Shown piece by piece: positions 23,601 to 62,281 of a stretch of 64,000 nt of DNA. Numbering within the stretch: the stretch's first letter is position 1; every line of letters begins with the position of its first letter. This DNA comes from Pterobdella sp. o SKG-2022 (Eukaryota; Annelida; Clitellata; Hirudinida; Piscicolidae): NCBI GenBank assembly GCA_964035795.1, contig OZ038323.1, positions 3,207,381 to 3,271,380 of the forward strand, in the 5' to 3' direction. A model generated the notes under the pieces. That model was given only the letters and a program-made list of their open reading frames with translations. It was not told the DNA's origin and did no database searches. A program made the translations under genes and the position numbers.

Positions 23601-24574
23601 TATCATCTTCTTTGTCATCATCTCCATCTTTACTGTCTCCAAGTTTTCCACAAAATACTGAAGCATTTATTTCAACATCTATCAAAAAAAACAACATCTC
23701 AACAAAGACAGTTGAAACTCAACATCACAACACTCCTCTTTTGTCCTCATTCACTGATTCTCTATCTCAACATCTTTCTTCCAACCTCAACAAGCAACAA
23801 CTCATCGCAAATACTCACTCTTCTTTTATCGACAGTCCACTAATACCTTCACCAACTGATCAGGCGTCATCATCATCGACCAATCAGACGCCGTCTTCAT
23901 CAACCAATCAGATGCCAGTTTCATCGGATCAGGTCACAGCTTTGTCATCGAATCAGGAATGTTCATTATCAAACAAAACATCGTCATCATCGCCCTCTGT
24001 TAAAGCTGAATCGTCACCGATATCATCAACAAAATCTTCTTCATCATCATCCTTATCACTGATGATTGACGAGGGAGTCAAATCTCCCAGCCAACAAACC
24101 ATCAGGAACACTGATGACACACCCAGCTCCCAAGACGACACCACTCCTTCCATTGAAAACATCGCTCCATTTGAAGATAAAGATTTAAAAGTTGTATGTG
24201 AGCATCATCAAGATTCATCCACTGAAGTCATGAAATATGACGGATTGAAAGAGGGTGAGAAAGAAGAAGATGTGAGGAAAGATGAAGGAGTTGTTGAAGA
24301 GAAGAAGAAAAAAGATGAGGATGAGAAGGGGGATGGTGAAGTGTCGAAGGAAGGTGCAAGTCCAGTGTACAGTGACATATCGGATGCGGTGGAAGATACA
24401 TGGCAGGAAAGAGAGGCGGCTGATGAAGAGAACAGAGTGGCTGACTGGCTGCAACAATCAGACAACATGCAGTACACCTCATATTTTCAACAAATCATTC
24501 TCAACAAACATTTCACACCATATAAACAATCACCTCCTAACCATTCCATCCTACCTCCCGAGAACCCATCGTGA
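20689..24574 (+). CDS. sbb: ZNF608/ZNF609/scribbler (brakeless) orthologue
   Basis: Nuclear transcriptional co-regulator family (Drosophila scribbler/brakeless, vertebrate ZNF608 and ZNF609). Four coding exons, 20689-21746, 21938-22053, 22281-22368 and 22477-24574, total 3,360 nt and 1,119 residues with matching phases. Exon 1 has an acidic block ending EEEVYVGDLFI, like the N-terminal motif of the family. Exons 2-3 encode the conserved domain CEAGTVVRMPGYVWTDSAQN and KTVWKNKRYEGMLVQASHDD. Exon 4 opens with a basic region, then a single C2H2 finger SCSESGCEKKF...RQFHHDQCH, a long Ser-rich stretch, and the family motif SPVYSDISDA near the end. The protein is shorter than the roughly 1,400-residue vertebrate members. 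The ATG follows an acceptor-like TTTTTTTCAG, so a non-coding 5' exon is likely. Confidence 0.92.
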
Positions 24575-25393
24575 TGTGTGTGTGTGTGTGTGTGCGTGTG
24601 TGTGTGTGCGTGTGTGTGTGTGCGTACCTTTGTGTTTCACTGACTATTCAGCTTCTTTTATTGTGTGTTTCATGTGATAGCGATATTTCTTTCGCATTCT
24701 CAAAGTATGTCATTATATCACCAAAGATATCATAATTTTCTAGATCTTAATTTCATGACATCCAAGTCAATTATTTGTCATCTTTGATATTTTGCATCTT
24801 CATGTACATCCAGATATCATAAAATTAGTTGCCAATTTTCCATGTGTACAAACTTCATTCTTTTTGTCGTGTTAAGCGTTATAACAGATGCGCTTAATCA
24901 ATCGTGAAAACCAATTGTACTTCATTGGATTTATCATAAGAGTATTCTCAATGTGTGCATTTAATGGACACCACTTGTGTTGGCGTCTTGTGTGTCATGT
25001 AGGTTAATCATATTAACAATTATGTCTTGCGACTTTCAAGCATCTTAATGTTTATTTTTAGAAAAATATTGCATAGGCATTTCCATGGCGCCATCAGGGG
25101 GAGCGGCCGTTTGTATAGCACTGACTTTATCATTTTTCCCAATAAACACCCCATCCCTTTTTTCTTAATGCTGCTAAAAAAATTATGAAAGTCCAAAAAT
25201 ACAGGCTAAGCTGTATTTTGATTATAAATGTTTGTTTGAAGCTGATGAGATTTATAGAAAGTATTGAGATATCCAAACAAATTCATAAACAAATGTTCCT
25301 CAAAAGATCGAAATAAAAATTTTGGCACTTAACTAAAATCAAAAAGTTTCAAAGGTTCTCAAAAAAAACAATATTATCATGCCCTCATTGTGT
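24575..25393. other. Convergent 3' interval between scribbler and myosin II
   Basis: Should hold both 3' UTRs. It starts with an interrupted (TG)n tract at 24575-24625 immediately after the scribbler stop codon, followed by AT-rich sequence with ATATCA-rich stretches. I see no further gene. Confidence 0.6.
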
Positions 25394-44818
<19,425 letters not shown>

Positions 44819-45711
44819 TGGAGTTTGCTTTATGCCGTTTATGGGTTTATAACGTTGATGTGGGTTTTATCTCAAAACTGTGTTTAAAGGTTTTGATTAA
44901 GTTCGAGTTTATCTTTGGTTATAAAGCTTGTGAGTATAATAACAAAGTCAAAAAGGATGATAATATTTTGTTTAAATCTTATAAAGATTTGAAGGATGCT
45001 TGAAAGTCCTGGTTGTTTAATTGCACAACAATTAATGGCCATAATTGCTATGTTCACTATAAGGCCAATCAAATATATGAAGCCTCTATGTGAATCTAAT
45101 GAAACTCTTTATACGAAATTTCAATGAACAGGTAATTCAATGTTACCATACGAAGCTTCACGTAATATTAATTATATTGTAGTAGCTCTGAGGTGTGTCG
45201 CAATTAGTCAAGTGTCTATTAGGGGTACTTTAAAGTTTCAAAATTGTTAGTCTCTTTTAATATATAAATTCTAACTCCAAATTAAAGGTTTTGGTTTTGA
45301 ATATTTTATATAAGCCACTTTGTGTATAACCTTTTCTTGTATAACTCGAGCCCACTTAATACCTATGTCTCTTAATTGAAATGCAAATCAACATTACTAG
45401 TATGCCCATAATTTTGCGTTAGTCATTCCTTGTATTATCACCATGAATTTCCTCATTTTATTTTGGATTTTTACTAACAAATACTAAACATACGTTTCAC
45501 GTGTTTTAACTGTGTTTGGATCTCATAAACCTGAAGCTTCTGGAGATTAAGCCATTTTAATATTATTTATTTTTTTTATGTTGAGTTTCATGATTATAAT
45601 TTTTTTTTCAGAGGTTATCGATTCAGTTATGAACTCTTAAGAAACCTTATTTTCTTGAAACTAATTTTGAAAAATTATTTTAATTTTTTTAAATAGTATA
45701 ATAATAATAAT

Positions 45712-46060
45712 GAATTATTTGTATAGCGCCTCTTACGCATCGTTCAAAGGCGCTCTGCTACAAACTGCTTAAAGAAGAAAGCTTTTAGGTTTTTGAGGAA
45801 AATAGGATAGGAAGAAGATTTAAGATTAGGAGGAAGAAAGTTCCAGAAAAGTGGACCAGAAAAAGAAAAATCAGATTCAGCATAGGAGAAAGAGAGAGAG
45901 ATAATGAAAAGCTGAGAAGAAAAGAAGAGGACCGTAGACCAGCACATTTAGGAGGTAGTAAGAGGTTAGAAAGATAGGAAGGTAAAGTAGCATGAGAAAT
46001 TTTGTACATGAGAGCACAGATTTTGAAGGAAAAGCGAAAGTGAGGAAGTAGCCAGTGAAT
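45712..46060 (-). mobile_element. LINE 3' fragment
   Basis: Minus-strand ORF2 tail in overlapping frames: YKISHATLPSYLSNLLLPPK, then SGPLFWNFLPPNLKSS and KNLKAFFFKQFVAERL, followed by the 3' end TTTGAACGATGCGTAAGAGG and CGCTATACAAATAATTC. It is the same family as 26605-26900, 5'-truncated, with frames disrupted. Confidence 0.87.
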
Positions 46061-46070
46061 TAATGTACCA

Positions 46071-46204
46071 TTAATATAATAGAAACAAACAGGTTTATTA
46101 AGAAACTTAATACACGAAGCTTTTCGTAAAAGTATCTTACATTATCTAGTGACACTAGATAATGTAAGATACACTTACATTAATGTTTGTTGCTATTATA
46201 TTGA
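46071..46204. repeat. Foldback hairpin element next to the LINE fragment
   Basis: A 39-bp central palindrome at 46133-46171 (TATCTTACATTATCTAGTG and its mirror, with a one-base centre) lies between outer inverted arms AATATAATAGAAACAAACA and TGTTTGTTGCTATTATATT. It contains TTTATTAAG and ACGAAGCTTTT, reminiscent of the H family at 15968 and 50188. It starts about 10 bp beyond the 5' break of the LINE fragment. Non-coding. Confidence 0.8.
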
Positions 46205-47131
46205 TTGCCGACTATTTTACGTCAACATGTACCATTGAGTTTTAAAATTTACTTTTGTATTACGTAAACTACAGTATTGACCGTATAAATGAATGAATAA
46301 ATTTATGGTTGGTATCACTAATTAATTTTGATTCAAACCTCTTTATAACCACCCAAAAGCTGGATATCTGTTTTGAATCATTAATTACATTGAGAAGACA
46401 CTAAAGAATTTCAGTTCATAAAAAGTTAAGTTCTACGTCATATCTACTGCTGTCAGAATCAACAGTTATGATGCTTGAAAATGGTGAAAAGCCATTGTTT
46501 TAATGAAGATAATCTAAATATATGAAAATACCTTTTTGGCACACAAGATTAATTTATGAAATGAAATAAATAAATATTTTTCGTGAGTTTTAGTTTTTAA
46601 TAAAAGTTTTCTATTATTCCATCAGATTTTTAAATAATAATATTTAAAATACTTTAGGTGTTTGGCAGTGTTGTAATACAAATTTTTTGCAATAAATTAT
46701 GGATTGATTTATAAAAGTATTTATCAACTAGATAGTTTTAAAAATAAAGTGCTTCAAAACACCTGCATATAAATGTAGACTTAAGTTTTAAACCTTACGC
46801 GTATTGAACTCAACTTAATTTATTATTCTTGTGAATAAGGAAATTGAACAAATGATAAATCAATGAGTAAAGTTTCTTTTAAATTCTTCTATATCGTCCG
46901 AAAGAGAGGCTACTCAATTGATATCGATCGAGGAATATTTATAGCAGTTGCGAAAGCAGAGATGTATACTGAAAAAGTTCATTTCTGATAGCATTTTATT
47001 GAAACTTTGCATGTGATGTACTACAGCTCAAATTTTCGTTTTTCGATTGGATTTTACACACGTTAAAACAGTTCTGAAAAATCTATTTTAAACATTAACT
47101 CAAATAAAGGATAGCATCAAAACAGTAAAAA

Positions 47132-55592
<8,461 letters not shown>

Positions 55593-55945
55593 CTATCAGT
55601 TTGTTAAGACTATTTATTAACAGTATTAATGTATCACTAGTCAGACTTTTAGTTATATTTAAAAATTTGTCAATATTTTAAAATAATTATGGGTTAAAAG
55701 TTAAAATGTTTCACATTTATTTTTAGGTAAATACTCACAAGAATACATGTAAAAAATATTTATCTCCAAAATGTATTTGATGTCAACATATAAGACTTTA
55801 TTCAAAACATTCCATTGATGGACAAGATGTTGCGACGGGTGTAATATTTCAGATCAATAACACTTAAATAAAATACTTAATTCAAAATCCATAAAATAAA
55901 ACTAAAAACTTCTAGATCAATCAAACACTACAAATTTTGATGTTT

Positions 55946-56208
55946 CTAATCATGTTTCGAATGCTTATCAGATGTTCCCAGAGGGGCCAAAGTAGCTCGA
56001 TGAGATGGTTGCCCAGTGGTTGGTACAACACTCACTTGATTTTTGTTGTTCAGAAAACCCCTACCATTAACGTTTTCTTGGTGATACTCCCCCATATTGG
56101 TGGCTGATGATAATGATTGAGGTTTGGGAGGGGACTGTTTTAGGGCAGGAGCGGTGGGTTTTTGCTTGGGAGCCTTGTTCAAATGAGAACAATAACAACA
56201 TCTGTATG

Positions 56209-56300
<92 letters not shown>

Positions 56301-59259
56301 AAGTTTGAAGTAATAAGTCTTAGAAATTTTTTTGATACCGTGGTATCAAATACATAAAACAAAATTAAGCGCTTCAAAAATTATCATAATTTTGCAAAAA
56401 TGTAACAATACATTGATACTCGAAATACATTAAAAGTCATACTCAAATATTCAAAGTCCTCTTTAATAGCAAGACCATTATGGCCATGACAATTGCTGCA
56501 GATCAAGGCATATCTATTACTTGGACCATCCGTCAACAAGTAGTCTACCAGCCTGTTTGTGTATGTGTTTGTGTGTGTGGGCTGTGGCATCTAAGATAAA
56601 GGAGCTAAAATAAAAAAAAACCTATCGATGTAAGTCCGATCTCTTTGTTGCATGTATTTGGATGGTTGAGGTAGGTTGAATGGTGGCTTGTGTTGTTGGG
56701 GGCTATTCGGGTGTTTTTGGGGACTATTTTGGTGTTGGTGGGGTGTTTTCGCTTGCTGATGTGGTGTTTGCGGTTGCTTTTCTGGGCTTTTATGAGGTTT
56801 TTTTAAAGATGATTTGTTCTCTTGACTTGATTTAACATTTTTGCCTCTGTACCTTAAAGGACTATCTGAACCTGTGGCGTTAGTTCGACATCATTTTAAA
56901 CCCATATTTTTAATTATTTTTTCAAATTATTATCAGGCACGTTTGTATAATTAATTAATAAGTTTAGTAATTAACTATATAATTAATATTTGAACATTCT
57001 AATACTCTGTATGATTGAACTGTCGAGGATGCTATTTTCACCATCGAATCTCAACAAAAGTTCTTGGGCAACGTTGTAAGTTTCTGTCGCTTTGATCTCA
57101 TTCAACTGTTGATGTTTCATTCAATAATGTTACTGTGATCAGATTACCAATATAATTATAGGCCCTTGGATTTTTTTTTTAATTTTGATGAAATGAATTT
57201 ATATACAAAGATTATTATTATTTTACTCATCACCATTATCATGTGCTATATGCCAATGAATGATAATGCAAGGTAATGTGATAATATCCCTTTATATCGA
57301 AAGGCTTTTTAAGCCTTGTTTTCTATAACTAATTATATACTTTTGTTATTATTGTTATTATTCTCATTCCTATTATTTTTATTATCAACGGTTTTCAAAA
57401 GATATTAATAAAAATCACCATGTTCATTTTATGCGTTTTCAACTTTCCGAGCTCTTTTTCTGTTCAATTAATCAGCACATTTAAGTACGCGCATTTGATA
57501 ATGTAAGTTTAAAAATTTCATAGCCGACACACTAGCACAAGTAAACCAAGAGTTAAATATAAAATGTTTAAAGTCTTAATTGGATTTTTAAAAACTTGAA
57601 GGGCTATTCATAGGAATTCAACATTATTGAAAAACCTTTTTTTATGTTAATATTGATTTGAGTGGAATAATGCAGAAAATAAATTTAAGATACACTTACC
57701 ATTCCTTTCAATGTTCTTCACATAATACCAATGGAGAAATCTCTTTATAGAGTATATTCTGAAAATAATGATATAAAACTGATAAGACTTATAAATTATA
57801 ATGCTAATCACATCATCATCATTATTTTTATATAATCAGCTTTTTCCTATCCATATGACCTTCACTTCTCTCATCACTTCTTCGCATAGAATTTTTCCAT
57901 AACCAACCCAGCTTCATGAAAACCACTTTATATCAAGCATTTTTTTAAATATTACAAACTCCATTTCCCTTTTATAGTCTCATCCTCGAAACTCTACTAT
58001 GCTTAATGCATCTATCTTTCCTTTTTCTCATAGTGACTCAACCATCCTAAGCTCCTTACCTCAAATTAACTTCTTTTACAGCTCTCAAAATTTGTGTGCA
58101 AGGCACATGTCACGGCAAATCTCATATGTTTTTTTTTTGATTTCATGTACCTTTTAGCACATAGCATTTAAAAAATGCTATTAAATTTTTTTCCCATTCC
58201 TACACAAAACCACTCTAACCAGTATTCTTGCACCACCTATCTTCCCTACCACAGTGCCATATTTAAACATCCTACCTAGATTGAATCAGATTTGAAAACC
58301 CCTATTCATCTTTGATACTTCTTGGATGCAAGATTTACACATCTTTTTATGTAATAATTAATCACATAACTCTACTTTTTCTATTCACATATCCTTCATT
58401 TTCACCTTCAAAAAGAAGAAAATCTTGACATTCTTCATACCATTAGGCCATTTACAAACTACTGAAAATAGGGTTCTTGCTTTTGTGGTACTGACATTTT
58501 TCATCTGAAAGCAATAAAGCGTGCAAAGTGCATGCCCTTCTTCGCTCACTAAACATGTGCTTCATGACTTGAAGTAATCAAATATAGCACTAAATGAAAT
58601 TTTTTACTTATTTAGAAATCATGAGTGCCTAGTCTAATGTAGCATAAAATTGAAATGATGAAATTATACTTAAATTTGAGAGTTCAAATAAATAATAGCT
58701 ACATAAAAGCAGTATAAGATACATTAACAATAAAACTAAATTTTTTAAAAGACTTGTTTTCTGTTGTTAATAAATTTTCTAATAATTTAATTAGCATTGT
58801 GTGTGGTGTTTTTATGTTTGATAATTGTATAATATGCAGATTTTGAAGATTAAATAAAAAATAAAATTATAGACAAACATCAAGGGGAAGATAAGGAAGG
58901 GCAGTGAGTAAATAACTTTCCATAGCATTTCTGAAGGCAGAAAATATAAAAAGATAACAATTGCAGCCACAAGATATATCAAAACAGAATATATAAGCCA
59001 CATTGTTACAATCCTTTTTTTTCTTTCTAAATTGACTTGCTTGTTTTGTTCCATCTTTTCTATTTTCTGGGAAATGATTTTAGCATTTCATTTTTATTCT
59101 CGCTAACATTTTATTGAATTTTTACTTTATTTAGGCTTTCTAAAATCTCCGTTCTTGATGGTTTTTTCTGTTAAGTTTAATTTACAAAGGTTTTGAAATT
59201 TCAGCAGAAACAATATGTTATTTTCTACCTACCTTCCATTTAGAATAAACAACCCCCAT
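55946..59259 (-). CDS. LNPK: Lunapark, ER three-way-junction protein
   Basis: Membrane protein that stabilises three-way junctions of the tubular ER. Nine exons: 59233-59259, 59126-59167, 58879-59066, 57700-57758, 57419-57459, 57006-57105, 56622-56871, 56443-56552 and 55946-56208, totalling 1,080 nt and 359 residues with consistent phases. It starts MGVVYSKWK, a plausible N-myristoylation site as in the family. A coiled segment precedes two membrane spans around residues 40-90 (MWLIYSVLIYLVAAIVIFLY, then the LPSEMLW loop and SLPFLIFPLM), followed by basic IERNEKELGKLKTHK. A Pro/Gln/His-rich linker leads to the zinc finger: ALICSNCHGHNG and YRCCYCSHLN provide the CxxC pairs. The vertebrate protein is about 428 residues, with a longer tail. 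The last acceptor is the end of a CA microsatellite. AK7 is divergent, TTC39 convergent. Confidence 0.95.
56210..56300. repeat. (GT)n microsatellite forming a Lunapark splice acceptor
   Basis: About 90 bp of uninterrupted GT on the plus strand. On the Lunapark sense strand it is (CA)n ending CACACAG, directly followed by CATACAGATGTTGTTATTG, the last exon, in which codons YRCCYC hold the second zinc-binding pair. Confidence 0.92.
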
Positions 59260-59494
59260 TTTTAATAAAGTTTTTCAAACTGATTCTAAAGACTAAATCT
59301 AAAACTAAAAATAAAAATATCAAGAAAAATATTACTAGTGGTCAAATCTTATCGCAATAAAGGAACTTGTTGGCTTTAAATTATAAGAGCGCAAAAAACT
59401 ATTTACAAAGAACTTTATTATTATTTTGAAATTCACTTTTATTAATATCTTTCAAGTTTTTATATTTTGGTTGTCTTTTTCAAACTTAGTAGTT
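59260..59494. promoter_or_regulatory. Probable bidirectional promoter of LNPK and AK7
   Basis: Only about 235 bp separate the start codons of the divergent LNPK (59259, minus) and AK7 (59495, plus) genes. No other open frame lies between them. No TATA or initiator stands out in this AT-rich stretch. The call rests on spacing and orientation alone and assumes neither gene has an upstream non-coding exon. Confidence 0.55.
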
Positions 59495-62073
59495 ATGACT
59501 ACAGAAGATTTCCTTACAGAATGGAAGGGTCAAACCACAGTCTTCGTGAACTATGTCGATTGTTATTTGACAGAGTTTATTGCAAAGGTTATTTTTTGAA
59601 ACATTGGAAGCAAAATTAAAATCAAAGCTTTTATAAAATATTCCCAAACTTTGATTTAATCGCATATAATGGCCAACATTTCATAACAGACTTTGGCTTC
59701 ATCTGTAGTTGGTCTCACACAAATGGAAGATGACTTACGCCAGGAGTTTGAATTAAATACTAAAAAACGGTCACATATCGAAATTAGTCCAGATCTCTAC
59801 AGGTTTATAATAATCATATCAAAATTGAAAAATATGAAATTATTTCATTAAAAATTTTAAAACTCAAACCAGAGTTATAGGCACGTTGAAAGACCCTTCA
59901 TCACCGAAACCTCACTTCGTGAAAGGAATTGTTTCAAATAAGAACCTATTGGAGTTGTTTCTGATTTTACAACAATGTGATGTCATCATTTACGACATTT
60001 GCGTTGACCCTTCCCAATGCGCCGAAGCGCTTTTCATGGCACAGAGTTTGTTCTTGTCATAAAGTTTTTAATGGTTGCAGTAGAATTGAACATTTTTTAC
60101 TAACGTTAGATAAAATTAATGAATTCGCTATAAAACTCATTAATGTACCCAAAGAATTAACGGAAAATATGCTGAAAATGGATGAAAAAATTAAGAAGAC
60201 ATTCATCGCTATCAGCTCCGTGCTCACGTGGAGCTCTTCCGACCACTCAGATCTGGTGTGCCCAACTAGATATCAATCAATCATAATACTTATATTTATT
60301 AAATTTTAAGTCCTTTTTAACTCATAGCATTTAATAATTCAAATATTGTTTCCATCAACCACAAGATTATTTCAAAATTTTTCGAGTTTTTTCTCGAAAT
60401 ATAACTAAATCTCAGTATCAAGCAAATTATCAATGTTGAAAACCTCTTTTATTTAATGATTGATTTATTTCAGGATGAAATCGGAGTGTTGGTAGATGAA
60501 GATTTTAGACGTCGAAGACCTCATAGCAAGTATAGGGAATTGTACACCACAGAAAAGTTGATAATGCAATACAGACGGAAGGTTGTTTAGTGTGGTGTTT
60601 TTGTTGGTTTGTATAGAATATTCTAGTTGATACATAAAGAAATAAGGAACTAAATGGTTATGTTACTAATTCGCACAGAAAAAAGCTTTGCAGACGATTG
60701 TGATAGCACCAGGTTTGATATACGGAGACAAGGAAGAAGTTTTCCACCACATATTCCAAGTATTAAAAATTAACTGCTATGAATATTTGAATATTACATG
60801 TAGAAGCCCAAAAACACTATAAACCACATAAAATTGATTGCAGTTTTAATGCTTAAGCAACATTAAACTAACATCATCAAAACCCCAACTTAACAACAGG
60901 CAGCCTGGCTCAACAAAGCCATAATACCAATGACAGGCAAGGGTCATAATCATCTCCCTACAATCCACATCAAAGACTTCACCAAGTTCTTATACTTAGC
61001 TTAACCTATTAAAATCAAAAACTTCTAATGATTTAGTAACTGGGTGAATTTAGCCCTAACTATGTATCGTAACTTGATTCTGTGTTAAATATGTTGACGA
61101 TATGTACTAAACGTCTAAAATTTATTTTATTTTGAAATAAATCGTTGAAAATATTTTTTTTAATGTTTTTGTTTTAGATTATTCTAGTTCACACCTGGAC
61201 CATCAAATTAAACGAATAAATTTTATTACTTCTATTATAATGTAGAATTAATGCTTGCGTGAATACAGGATTGTGCAATACGTCATAGAAAAGCCTTCAA
61301 ACAACTTGCCGTACATACTGGCAGTCGACCTATCACAAAACACTCTTAAGGAAATTACAAAAGTAACAATTTAAAAGTGAGTATATAATTAAATTATAAC
61401 GTTAAATGTACACCTCCAGGCAGTAAACAAGGCTATTGGATCCGGTGTGATTCAGGATGTTGATATGAAAGACAAGCTCGACGTATATATTTGTTATTCT
61501 TAATATCACATAAACTACGCTTAATGCATACATTACATGAACCATACAGCCATTACACATTGACCTTCTCACGTTGGATCTCAAAATGACTTGTCGTTCT
61601 TTAGCGGAAAACTTCAATTTTGAGTGGGTGTCTCCAAATGGAATGATCGAGAACATCAATGAGCTTATTGACGAGTTTAGAAATCAACGAAATCTCAAGG
61701 TTAGTTCATTTTTTTCTTAACAAATGAAGATTTGAGTTATAGTTTTATATATTTCATCAGCCATTGAAGCTGATAGTGCTGGGTCCCCCAGGAAGTGGCA
61801 AAAGCAGCATCTCTCGAAGATTGAAGGACTCCCACAAGTTCCATGTGGTCGGTATAGATGAAATCCAACGAAAACTCCTCGGACTTTTGGTTTGTTTTAT
61901 TTTCGAAATTCAAAAAAATAAATTTATAAAGAGGAAAAATATACGTAAAAATTAAAATATTAAGGAGCAACGCAGAAAGGAGAAGGAGGCGTTGAAAGCA
62001 CACGATGACAGGTCTCAGTTGTCATTGACTGCCACTGTCGATGTTGACGAAGACACTGAAATGGAAAATGAAG
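59495..62073 (+). CDS. AK7: Adenylate kinase 7, N-terminal part (continues beyond right edge)
   Basis: Cilium-associated adenylate kinase (ATP + AMP to 2 ADP) with an N-terminal Rossmann-like region; human AK7 defects cause ciliary dyskinesia (family knowledge). Twelve exons: 59495-59587, 59690-59802, 59873-60049, 60081-60255, 60474-60581, 60679-60759, 60900-60985, 61269-61362, 61420-61482, 61550-61699, 61761-61889 and 61965-62073, 459 codons plus one base. Family landmarks: VIGTLKDPSSPKPHFV, LQQCDVIIYDI, FIAISSVLTW, DEDFRRRRPHSKYREL, IVIAPGLIYGD, HLPTIHIKDF and, opening the kinase domain, the P-loop VLGPPGSGKSSISRRL. The acidic segment VDVDEDTEMENE matches the insertion after the P-loop in AK7. 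The AMP-binding and LID parts and the Dpy-30 tail are not in the window. The donor of exon 3 could alternatively be a few bases away. Confidence 0.93.
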
Positions 62074-62105
62074 GTAATCAAAAATTTTTTATTTTAATGC
62101 AAAAA

Positions 62106-62176
62106 TACCGTAACTAGGATTCGAACCCGGGCAATTTCGGCTAGAACGAGAAGTATAACCACTATACTATTACGGC
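62106..62176 (-). pseudogene. tRNA-like pseudogene (CTA in the anticodon position)
   Basis: A 71-nt sequence with a good acceptor (GCCGTAA/TTACGGT, one G-T pair), A box TAGTATAGTGGTTAT and B box GGGTTCGAATCC as in Asp/Glu tRNAs. The anticodon stem has a mismatch and the T stem a C-A mismatch. The loop TTCTAGC would present CTA, an amber-reading anticodon. A decayed tRNA-Asp-like copy or tRNA-SINE head is more likely than a suppressor tRNA. It lies antisense in an AK7 intron. Confidence 0.7.
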
Positions 62177-62281
62177 TGACGATTTAATTGGCGTTAACTA
62201 CGATGTGCAGCATTTTAAGACAATAAGAAAAACCGACACCGACGATGTCGCAGAGCATGGGAAAACCAGTGGTGACAAAAC

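Larger units (their letters stand above)
44819..47131. other. Intergenic region between myosin II and TTC39
   Basis: Should hold the myosin II promoter and 5' UTR and the upstream region of TTC39. It contains a LINE 3' fragment (45712-46060) and a hairpin element (46071-46204), both listed separately. The rest is AT-rich with no supported gene. Confidence 0.6.

Noticed and set aside
55946..56377. ORF with a long His-Thr repeat upstream of the Lunapark zinc finger.
   Set aside because: The HT repeat is intron (CA)n read through; the exon starts at 56208 with the correct phase.
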